A stretch of 11,146 nt of DNA from Solirubrobacteraceae bacterium (GTDB lineage: Bacteria; Actinomycetota; Thermoleophilia; Solirubrobacterales; Solirubrobacteraceae): NCBI GenBank assembly GCA_030038955.1, contig JASHQV010000417.1:1-11146 (forward strand), written 5' to 3'. A program made the position numbers and the translations under genes. A model generated the notes under the pieces. The model was not told the DNA's origin and made no database searches. It worked only from the letters and a program-made list of their open reading frames with translations. Position 1 is the first letter of the stretch. The number at the start of each line of letters is the position of its first letter. Shown here one piece after another: positions 1 through 5,888 of the stretch.

Positions 1-656
1 TCGAGGTAGCGGGTCTTCAGGCGCCGCTCGATCGCCGCCCGGTCGACCTCGACGCACAGCGCCACGCCCCCGTTCAGCGTCACCGCCAGCGGCTGCGCGC
101 CACCCATCCCGCCGAGCCCGGCGGTCAGCGAGATCGTCCCCGCCAACGAGCCGCCGTGGCGACGCCGCGCGATCTCCGCAAAGCACTCGTACGTCCCCTG
201 CAGGATCCCCTGGGTGCCGATGTAGATCCACGATCCCGCGGTCATCTGGCCGTACATCGTCAAGCCCTCGGCCTCCAGCCGGCGGAACTCCTCCCAGTTG
301 GCCCAGTCGGGCACCAGGTTGGAGTTCGCGATCAGCACCCGCGGCGCCCACTCGTGCGTGCGCAGCACGCCGACCGGCTTGCCGGACTGCACCAGCAGCG
401 TCTCGTCGTCAGCGAGTTGCTTCAGCGTCGCGACGATCGCGTCGAACGCCGCCCATGAGCGGGCGGCGCGGCCGGTGCCGCCGTACACGACAAGCTCGTC
501 GGGGTGCTCGGCCACCTCTGGGTCGAGGTTGTTCATCAGCATCCGCATCGCCGCCTCCTGCGGCCAGCCGCGGCAGCTGAGCCCACTGCCGCGCGGCGCA
601 CGCACGGGGCGGGCGCCGTCGGACCAGTCGAGCGCGGGTGCGCGCGAAGAGCTCAC
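1..656 (-). CDS. hutU: Urocanate hydratase (urocanase), N-terminal part, cut by window edge
   Basis: Urocanase uses tightly bound NAD+ to hydrate urocanate to imidazolonepropionate, the second cytosolic step of histidine degradation. I translated the minus strand from the GTG at 656-654 and found 218 codons open to the left edge. Family-typical stretches include LSCRGWPQEAAMRMLMNNLD (residues 26-45), VVYGGTGRAARSW (56-68), the SGKPVGVLRTHEWAPRVLIANS region, MYGQMTAGSWIYIGTQGI, and the glycine-rich GLGGMGGAQP (180-189). The start is placed at GTG because it overlaps the hutH stop by four bases (GTGA, 656-653), the same junction style used elsewhere in the window, which implies translational coupling. 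Third codon positions are almost all G or C. Family assignment is firm; the rest of the protein (family members are about 550 residues) lies outside the window. Confidence 0.95.
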   Translation of the reverse strand, partial: MSSSRAPALDWSDGARPVRAPRGSGLSCRGWPQEAAMRMLMNNLDPEVAEHPDELVVYGGTGRAARSWAAFDAIVATLKQLADDETLLVQSGKPVGVLRTHEWAPRVLIANSNLVPDWANWEEFRRLEAEGLTMYGQMTAGSWIYIGTQGILQGTYECFAEIARRRHGGSLAGTISLTAGLGGMGGAQPLAVTLNGGVALCVEVDRAAIERRLKTRYL

Positions 657-2179
657 GCCAGCTCTCCCGTGACTGCCTCGACTGCCTTCACCAGCCGCCC
701 GTCGCCGATCAGCGCGGCGCCGGCCTCAAGCTCCGGCGACAGCCACCGGTCCGGCCCCGCGCCCGCGACGTGCTCCCGCAACGCCTCGACCGCGGCGCCT
801 GTCGCGCGCGCCGGCGCCAACGGCGCCCGCAGCTCGATCCCGCGGGCCGCCGCCAGCCACTCGACCGCCAGGACCCGCTGCAGGTTCGCGGTGACTGTGC
901 GCAGCTTCTTCGCAGCAGACCAGCTCATCGACACATGATCTTCCTGCATCGCGCTGGTCGGCAGCGAGTCGACCGACGCCGGCGCCGCCAGCCGCCGGTT
1001 GTCGGCGACGATCGCTGCCTGCGTGTACTGCGCGATCATCAGGCCCGAATTGACGCCCGCGTCGGGCGCGAGGAACGCCGGCAGGCCATGCGAGCGGCTG
1101 GCATCCAGCAGCCGGTCGGTGCGCCGCTCGGCGATCGCGCCGACCTCGGCCGCCGCGATCGCCAAGAAATCGCACGCGAATCCGATCGGGGCGCCGTGGA
1201 AGTTGCCGCACGATTCGACGCGGCCGTCGGGCAGCACCATCGGGTTGTCGATCGCCGACCGCAACTCACGCCCGGCCACCACCTCACAATGCTCGAGCGT
1301 GTCGCGCGCGGCGCCCGCGACCATCGGCGCGCACCGCAGCGAGTACGCATCCTGCACCCGGGGGTCGCCGTGACGGTGGCTGGCGACGATCTCCGAGCCC
1401 TCCAGCAGCCGCGTCATGTTGGCGGCGCTGGCGGCCTGACCCGGTTGCGGACGCAAGCCGACGAGATCCTCCGCGAACACCCGGTCGGTGCCCAGCAGCG
1501 CCTCCACCGACATCGCCGCGGTGATGTCCGCGACCTTGAGTAGGCGGCGAAGGTCGTGGAGCGCGAGGATCAGCATCCCCAGCGAGCCGTCGGTGCCGTT
1601 GATCAGCGCCAAACCCTCCTTCGCGGTCAACTCCACCGGCTCGATCCCCGCCGCCTGAAGCACCTCGGCCGCAGGGCGCCTGCTTTCGTCGGGACCGTCG
1701 ACCTCGCCCTCCCCCAACAGCGCCAACGCACAATGCGCCAACGGCGCCAGGTCGCCGCTCGCCCCCAGAGAGCCATGTTCGGGCACCACCGGCGTGATCT
1801 CCGCGTTCAACAGCGCCAGGATCGTCTCGGCCACTAGCGGCCGCGCGCCCGAATAGCCCATCGCCAGCGACCGCGCCCGCAACAGCATCATCGCTCGCAC
1901 CACCTCCCGCGCCATCGGCTCACCCACCCCTGCAGCATGCGAACGAATCAATGCCCGCTGCAACTCCACGCGCCGCTCCGGCGCGATCCGCACGCCCGCG
2001 AGCGACCCGAATCCGGTGGACACGCCGTACGCCGGCTCCTCAGAGGCTGCCAGCCGCTCCACCACATCGGCGCTACGCCGCATCGCCTCACGGGCCTCCC
2101 CGCTCAGCGTCACCGGCTCACCACCCCGAGCAACCGCAACCACATCGTCGGCGGCGACCGCAAACCCACTCAGCTCCAT
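653..2179 (-). CDS. hutH: Histidine ammonia-lyase (histidase)
   Basis: Histidase removes ammonia from L-histidine to give trans-urocanate, using an MIO group formed autocatalytically from Ala-Ser-Gly. The 508-residue product has the usual bacterial length. It carries GSLGASGDLAPLAH with ASG at residues 140-142, YGVSTGFGSL with the catalytic Tyr at 51, SHAAGVG with the substrate-contacting His at 81, ALINGT at 192-196, then DAYSLRC, GNFHG and QEDHVSM: the full canonical HAL set. I chose ATG at 2179 because AGGG lies 8 bases upstream of it; a GTG two codons earlier (2185) leaves that motif only 2 bases away. With that GTG the numbering rises by two and matches the Pseudomonas enzyme (ASG 142-144, Tyr53, His83). 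hutU follows with a 4-base overlap. No unusual residues were seen, so this serves as the in-window reference for the divergent homologue at 3855. Confidence 0.97.
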   Translation of the reverse strand: MELSGFAVAADDVVAVARGGEPVTLSGEAREAMRRSADVVERLAASEEPAYGVSTGFGSLAGVRIAPERRVELQRALIRSHAAGVGEPMAREVVRAMMLLRARSLAMGYSGARPLVAETILALLNAEITPVVPEHGSLGASGDLAPLAHCALALLGEGEVDGPDESRRPAAEVLQAAGIEPVELTAKEGLALINGTDGSLGMLILALHDLRRLLKVADITAAMSVEALLGTDRVFAEDLVGLRPQPGQAASAANMTRLLEGSEIVASHRHGDPRVQDAYSLRCAPMVAGAARDTLEHCEVVAGRELRSAIDNPMVLPDGRVESCGNFHGAPIGFACDFLAIAAAEVGAIAERRTDRLLDASRSHGLPAFLAPDAGVNSGLMIAQYTQAAIVADNRRLAAPASVDSLPTSAMQEDHVSMSWSAAKKLRTVTANLQRVLAVEWLAAARGIELRAPLAPARATGAAVEALREHVAGAGPDRWLSPELEAGAALIGDGRLVKAVEAVTGELA

Positions 2180-2421
2180 GAGCACGACCCTAGCGCCTGC
2201 CGGGCCAGCTGATCCGGAGCTGATGGGCTTGTCATCAGATGGCTGCTCACTCCACTCCCGGCTTGTAGCGAGCTCGCATCATCGGAGATCCCCCGATCTG
2301 CAGAGATGCCCAGAGCTTGGCGTGTCAGGTTCTCGGCTCATTGTGGCGGTCATGCTCGGCGATCGTCCCAACCCGGTTCAGCGCAACGGCGGTGACATCT
2401 GCTTCAGCGTTCGTCGCCGCC

Positions 2422-2450
2422 TTGACGACGTACGCAGTATGCTCTATTCT
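2422..2450 (+). promoter_or_regulatory. Putative sigma70-type promoter for the rightward genes
   Basis: TTGACG (2422-2427, one mismatch to TTGACA) is followed after exactly 17 bases by TATTCT (2445-2450, four of six to TATAAT), inside the AT-richest part of the gap. Transcription would start near 2457, leaving a leader of about 285 bases before the IclR start at 2743. That leader contains the palindromes and the direct repeat listed separately. The match is by eye; the long leader is a reason for caution, and a closer promoter cannot be excluded. Confidence 0.45.
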
Positions 2451-2460
2451 GAATGATGTT

Positions 2461-2470
2461 CGTATATACG
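2461..2470. promoter_or_regulatory. 10-bp perfect palindrome CGTATATACG
   Basis: CGTATATACG is its own reverse complement and lies just downstream of the predicted transcription start, 7 bases before a second, longer inverted repeat. The position fits an operator half of a regulator site, but AT-rich DNA yields short palindromes by chance. Confidence 0.3.
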
Positions 2471-2477
2471 GATATAG

Positions 2478-2492
2478 CTAGGATTGTCCTAG
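2478..2492. promoter_or_regulatory. Inverted repeat CTAGGA-TTG-TCCTAG, candidate operator
   Basis: Two perfect 6-base arms (2478-2483 and 2487-2492) flank a 3-base centre. IclR-family dimers commonly bind imperfect palindromes of about 12-16 bp near their own or a divergent promoter, so the size fits. It sits about 20-35 bases downstream of the predicted start site, where a bound repressor would block transcription. Assignment to the adjacent IclR protein is inference. Confidence 0.4.
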
Positions 2493-2557
2493 TGGACTGC
2501 AGACGTTCGTACTTTGTGGAAGCTGACGTGTTTCCGATGAGTCGCAGGCGGCTTGCG

Positions 2558-2591
2558 GTCGGTGTGGGGAGCCTTGTCGGTGTGGGGAGCC
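2558..2591. repeat. Tandem direct repeat, two copies of a 16-bp unit
   Basis: GTCGGTGTGGGGAGCC occurs at 2558-2573 and again, without mismatch, at 2576-2591, separated by TT (period 18 bases). It lies in the predicted untranslated leader between the promoter and the IclR gene. A repeat this long and exact is not expected by chance in a 560-base gap. It could be a pair of binding sites on nearly the same DNA face (18 bp is about 1.7 turns) or a recent slippage duplication. Confidence 0.7.
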
Positions 2592-2742
2592 GTCTTTGAT
2601 GAGCGACTCGCGAAGTCGTGGCGGCGGGCGATGACGCGATGATGCTCGAGGCGGGGCCTAGGCCGACGAAGCTCGGCGCATTGCTGGCCATACCGTTTTG
2701 CACCGGGAGGCACGGGAGACCAGCGCACGAGGCAAGCGCTCG

Positions 2743-3525
2743 ATGACAGTGACAAGTGTGGATGAGCGCACTCAGCGGCGCAGGCGGAGCCGTACTGCGG
2801 AACGGACTCTCATCGCGCTAGAGCGCATCGCGGCGTGTGATGGTCCCGTGAGTCTCGCTGATCTGGCAAGGCAGATGTGTGTGCCGAAGAGCAGCTTGCA
2901 CAGTGTACTCGGCTCCCTTGAGGCGCAGGGGTTCATCGAGAGTGTGGATGGACGGGGATTTAGGGTGGGGTTACGGGCGTTTGAGGTTGGCTCCGCGTAT
3001 CCGCAGGCCGTAACCGTTGCACGCATCCTGCGCCCTGTCCTCGTTTCGGTGAGCCGCGAGCTTGAGATGACGGCGCACTTCGCGATTCGCGCCGGAGCAG
3101 ACGTGGTCTATCTCGAAAAGGAGGAACCACCGGGATTGGTGGTTCGATTGGCGAGTGCAGTCGGGGCCCGCCTTCCAGCGCACCTAACTGCGGTGGGCCA
3201 GGCAATCCTCGCAGACGAGCCCGACGCTCGGTGGAGAGGGGCGGTTCGGCTGGAGACAAAGGGCAAATCTGGGTTTCCACGCAATCGCGAGGAGTTCATG
3301 CACCAACTCGCGCTTACCAGACGCCGTGGTTATGCCGTGGATGATGGGGAGACTTTGGAGCCGGTGCGCTGCGTGGCGGCCTCCGTGCGCGCGAGCGGCG
3401 AGACGCATGGCGCGATTGGCGTGAGCTACTTGCGGCACGGAGGTGCAAGTGCGAGCATAGTTGGCCCAATCGTGGCTGCCGCTGCTGGCGACGTGTCTCG
3501 GTGCCTTGGGGGGGTTTTTGCATGA
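2743..3525 (+). CDS. IclR-family transcriptional regulator
   Basis: A 260-residue protein with the normal IclR length and layout. The N-terminal winged helix-turn-helix spans about residues 20-78: LERIAACDGPVSLADLARQM, then PKSSLHSVLGSLEAQGFIE as recognition helix and wing start. The effector-binding domain (about 85-258) has typical features such as LTAVGQAILA, RRRGYAVDDGE and a conserved-looking APVR/EPVRCVAASVR region. IclR proteins bind small carboxylates or aromatic catabolites and usually control neighbouring catabolic genes. Start ATG 2743 is preceded by GAGG with a 10-base spacer; a TTG at 2698 in frame would add 15 unfamily-like residues. The stop overlaps the ATG of a pseudogene (ATGA, 3522-3525). 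Likely controls the MIO lyase/enolase/transporter genes and itself; the ligand is unknown. Confidence 0.9.
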   Translation: MTVTSVDERTQRRRRSRTAERTLIALERIAACDGPVSLADLARQMCVPKSSLHSVLGSLEAQGFIESVDGRGFRVGLRAFEVGSAYPQAVTVARILRPVLVSVSRELEMTAHFAIRAGADVVYLEKEEPPGLVVRLASAVGARLPAHLTAVGQAILADEPDARWRGAVRLETKGKSGFPRNREEFMHQLALTRRRGYAVDDGETLEPVRCVAASVRASGETHGAIGVSYLRHGGASASIVGPIVAAAAGDVSRCLGGVFA

Positions 3526-3629
3526 GCCGACTGGCGATGCTCTGGCTAGGCATTCACGGTAAGTGCACCGATCTGGTCGTACGCGACGAGGCAGCCGGGC
3601 AGATCCCGGTGTGCAAGGTGCCGGTCACG
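3522..3629 (+). pseudogene. Remnant of hydantoinase/oxoprolinase subunit A N-terminus
   Basis: From an ATG that overlaps the IclR stop, about 36 codons read LAMLWLGIHGKCTDLVVRDE and then AAGQIPVCKVPVT. This lines up with the start of HyuA/oxoprolinase-type proteins, which begin near GVDIGGTFTDLV..DEATGE...KVPTT. The nucleotide-binding IGGTFTD is damaged here to IHGKCTD. The frame runs on to TGA at 3675-3677 (51 residues), but after about 3629 the homology switches to a urocanase fragment in another frame. Intact family members have about 500-700 residues, so this is a broken 5' end. Recognition rests on roughly 30 residues and is by eye. An alternative is a short spurious frame with chance resemblance. 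Confidence 0.5.
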
Positions 3630-3858
3630 CGACGCTCGTCTCGGGATGCGGTTCAACGCGATGGTCGCTTCCGGTGAGATCAGCGCGCCGATCGTGATCG
3701 GCCGTGACCACCTCGACTCCGACTCGGTCGCCTCTCCCTACCGGGAGACGGAGGGGATGGCGGACGGGTCGGTCGCGATCGTCGACCGGCCGCTGTTGAA
3801 CGCGCTCGCGAGCCATGGACGCTACGAACGTTTGTGTCGGCTTGGAGGTAAGCAGTGA
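3625..3858 (+). pseudogene. hutU: Urocanate hydratase fragment (decayed second hutU)
   Basis: In the frame ending at TGA 3858, residues encoded from about 3628 read RDARLGMRFNAMVASGE, then APIVIGRDHLDSDSVASPYR, ETEGMADGSVAIVDRPLLNA. This is unmistakably the conserved late region of urocanase, which in intact enzymes reads close to PI.IGRDHLD.GSVASP.RETE.M.DGSDA..DWPLLNA. Three substitutions hit near-invariant positions: Gly to Asp (SDSV), Asp to Val (GSVA) and Trp to Arg (DRPLL). Matching stops near 3815; a weak continuation (ATNV) appears in another frame, suggesting a frameshift. Upstream, homology begins just after the family's FQGLPARICW signature, which is missing. Fewer than 70 of about 550 residues remain, so it cannot be functional. 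It is a separate copy from the hutU at the left edge. Its last codons contain the ribosome-binding site of the next gene. Confidence 0.85.
3844..3849 (+). promoter_or_regulatory. Shine-Dalgarno site deciding the GTG start at 3855
   Basis: GGAGGT ends 5 bases before GTG 3855. It fixes the start of the MIO enzyme at this GTG, which overlaps the stop of the urocanase remnant (GTGA, 3855-3858). Confidence 0.8.
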
Positions 3859-5888
3859 ACGGTGCAGAGCACGCCGCGGGTACTCGCAACAACACTGTAC
3901 ACATTGACACGTTGCTTGGACTCGGTACCGGGTCGCTCACGCTCGACGATGTCATCGCGGTGGCGCGCAACCGGCGGCGTGTCGAGCTGCTGAAGCTTGG
4001 CGCCCAAGAGCAGAGCACGGTCGTTGACAAGATGAGGTCCAGCTCCGATTGGGTTGCCGACCGAGTCAATCTAATCTCGCAGGCCGGATCGGATCATGAC
4101 CAGGTCGATCCCGTGTATGGCATCAACACAGGGTTTGGCTCACTTGCGGGGAAGGCAGCATTCAGCGATCGAGAGCTGGCCATGGAGCTCAGTCGCCGGC
4201 TGATCAAGAGCACCGCGTGCGGCGTGGGACCATATCTCGCCGAAGAGGTAGTCCGCGCAGCAATGCTTATCTTGGCCAACGGGCTGTCGAGGGGGTACTC
4301 GGGAGTTAGGCCCGAGCTGGTCAATAGCCTGATTGCGATGCTGAACGCTGATGTCTTTCCTGCGATTCCTTCGCTCGGCTCATTGGGAGCGAGCGGCGAT
4401 TTGGCGCCTTTGTCCCACCTCGCATTGGTGCTGAGCAGACCTTCTGGCCCGAAGGATCCTGACAGAGATAGCGGCGAGGCGTTCGTTCGATCTGAGGGTG
4501 GCTCTAGCGGCGACCTGATCAAGGTTTCGGGTAAGCACGCGATGGATGCCGCCGGCATCGAGCGGATCGTTCTGGGTCCGAAGGAGGGACTTGCGCTCAA
4601 CGCGCCGATCTCGGTTTCCACCGCCATCCTCGTACTAGCAGTCTTCGACGCCGAAAATGCGCTCAAGACGTCGGAGATTGCACTAGCCTTGACGCTTGAG
4701 GCTGTGGAGGGATTTCGCGACGCTTTTCTCCCCGCCTTGCAGGACGCTCATGGTCAGCCTGGCCAGATCGCGGTTGCGTCGGCAGTATATGAGTACCTCC
4801 AAGGTAGTCAACTCGTTGACGGTGATATTGACGAGGATCCCGCCAGGCAGCCGCCTCAAGACGCGTACTCACTACGCTGCGCTCCCCAAGTGCTGGGGGC
4901 GGTCAAAGATACCCTCGACTTTGTAAAGGTCATCGCGGAGCGCGAGATCAATGCCGCGCAAGATAACCCTCTCATCTTTCCCGATCTCCCCTCGAAGAGG
5001 CGCCTGAAGGCCGTGTCGGGCGGAAACTTCCATGGCGAATATGTGGCTATGGCATCTGACTTCCTTGCTATTGCCATAACAGAGCTTGCGAGCATCACAG
5101 AGCGCCGACTGTTCCGTCTCGACGAGAGCTCGCTCAACCGGCAGCTGCCAGATATGCTGGTTGACAGTAAGATCGTGGGGCTGGACTGCGGCTTCATGAT
5201 TCCACAATATGTGGCTGCCGCGCTTGTCGCGCAGTGCCGTGCTCTGGCCCATCCGGATAGCGTGGATTCGATCCCGACATGTGGCAATCAGGAGGATCAC
5301 GTGAGCATGAGCATGAATGCGGCTCTCCATGCCCGCGAGGTGGTGACTCATGGCGAGACGGTAGTCGCGATTGAGCTTCTGATGGCGGCGCAGGGCCTTG
5401 ATCTGAGACTGTCGGGAGTCCGCGTCAATCACGACGTAGCGACGCTCGACCTTGAGGAGATCGACATCGCGAAGTCAGTCGAGCTCGGTGGCGAAAGCTG
5501 GAAGCTCGTCGCCGATGCGGACCGCATGCGAGCGGATCACAGAGGCGCAAGTACCTCTCACGGAAGGATCATGTCGGTCGTCTCAGACCCGTCGCGCGAC
5601 GTGGTCAGCATGGCGATGTCGGACATCGCAGAGTCTGAGATCGAAGGGCTCCGCATCGTGGCAGACCGAGCGAGGATGACTCCGAGAAGCGCGAACGATG
5701 TCGGGCCGGTGGGAAGGAAGGTCCTCGGCTTCATTAGAAGTCAGCAGACGGCGGATGGTCGTCCAGTAGCGACGCTCCGTGAGGACACCATCTTGTATCC
5801 ATTCATTCGGGTAATGACGAGTCTCGTTCATCAAGGCCGGTTCGTCCAGCTTGTCGATGGCTCCCGGGCGGATCAGCCCGAGGCATGA
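3855..5888 (+). CDS. Divergent MIO-type aromatic amino acid ammonia-lyase/aminomutase
   Basis: A 677-residue member of the HAL/PAL family, about 170 residues longer than the HutH in this window. Conserved: YGINTGFGSL with catalytic Tyr88; GSLGASGDLAPLSH with MIO-forming Ala179-Ser180-Gly181; QDAYSLRC (335-342); GGNFHG (389-394); NQEDHVSM (478-485) with the HAL-type Glu480. Changed: the HAL SHAAGVG becomes STACGVG, so substrate-contacting His is Thr120; and the near-invariant Asn-Gly-Thr becomes LNAPIS (248-253), so the carboxylate/MIO-contacting Asn is either shifted one residue or lost. The loop after ASG is longer (195-230), there are about 35 extra N-terminal residues, and roughly 100 residues are inserted after GLDLR (514-518), where plant PALs carry the shielding domain. 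The C-terminal helical part resumes near RKVLGFIRS (621-629). Start GTG has an excellent ribosome-binding site; the stop overlaps the next ATG. Substrate and product cannot be told; an ordinary histidase is unlikely. Family membership is certain. Confidence 0.9.
   Translation: MNGAEHAAGTRNNTVHIDTLLGLGTGSLTLDDVIAVARNRRRVELLKLGAQEQSTVVDKMRSSSDWVADRVNLISQAGSDHDQVDPVYGINTGFGSLAGKAAFSDRELAMELSRRLIKSTACGVGPYLAEEVVRAAMLILANGLSRGYSGVRPELVNSLIAMLNADVFPAIPSLGSLGASGDLAPLSHLALVLSRPSGPKDPDRDSGEAFVRSEGGSSGDLIKVSGKHAMDAAGIERIVLGPKEGLALNAPISVSTAILVLAVFDAENALKTSEIALALTLEAVEGFRDAFLPALQDAHGQPGQIAVASAVYEYLQGSQLVDGDIDEDPARQPPQDAYSLRCAPQVLGAVKDTLDFVKVIAEREINAAQDNPLIFPDLPSKRRLKAVSGGNFHGEYVAMASDFLAIAITELASITERRLFRLDESSLNRQLPDMLVDSKIVGLDCGFMIPQYVAAALVAQCRALAHPDSVDSIPTCGNQEDHVSMSMNAALHAREVVTHGETVVAIELLMAAQGLDLRLSGVRVNHDVATLDLEEIDIAKSVELGGESWKLVADADRMRADHRGASTSHGRIMSVVSDPSRDVVSMAMSDIAESEIEGLRIVADRARMTPRSANDVGPVGRKVLGFIRSQQTADGRPVATLREDTILYPFIRVMTSLVHQGRFVQLVDGSRADQPEA

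Larger units (their letters stand above)
2180..2742. other. Intergenic control region between divergent hutH and iclR
   Basis: These 563 bases separate the hut genes (leftward) from the IclR gene (rightward). No reading frame on either strand resembles a known protein. The middle (about 2435-2480) is clearly AT-richer than its surroundings. Reading rightward it contains a promoter-like TTGACG/TATTCT pair, a 10-bp palindrome, a 15-bp inverted repeat, a tandem 16-bp direct repeat, and a 10-bp palindrome GGCCTAGGCC at 2655-2664. Nearer hutH there is an AGATC-CCCC-GATCT inverted repeat around 2286-2299. I see no convincing leftward promoter for hutH. The composition change between the hut genes and the island falls within or beside this region. 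Confidence 0.6.

Noticed and set aside
638..1543. A 301-codon open frame on the plus strand opposite hutH
   Set aside because: It is Arg/Gln-rich shadow coding produced by very GC-rich DNA opposite a well-supported gene, with no recognisable domain. The same applies to the plus-strand frames at 156-458, 298-672, 504-938 and 2016-2456.
2404..2703. A 99-codon minus-strand frame in the hutH/iclR gap
   Set aside because: Its low-complexity RLPTPT repeat simply reflects the tandem DNA repeat, and the rest resembles no known protein. I considered a transposase remnant but found no supporting motif.
2698..2742. TTG start at 2698 for the IclR protein
   Set aside because: It would add 15 residues outside the family pattern; ATG 2743 has an acceptable purine motif at a usable distance.
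4094..5432. Several minus-strand open frames of 140-190 codons inside the lyase gene
   Set aside because: They lie antisense to a clear MIO-family protein, lack start-site signals and show no family features.
3855..5888. Calling the 677-residue lyase a second HutH (histidase)
   Set aside because: Overall similarity is clear, but the changed substrate-contact His and Asn-Gly-Thr motif and the large insertion make the histidase assignment unsafe.
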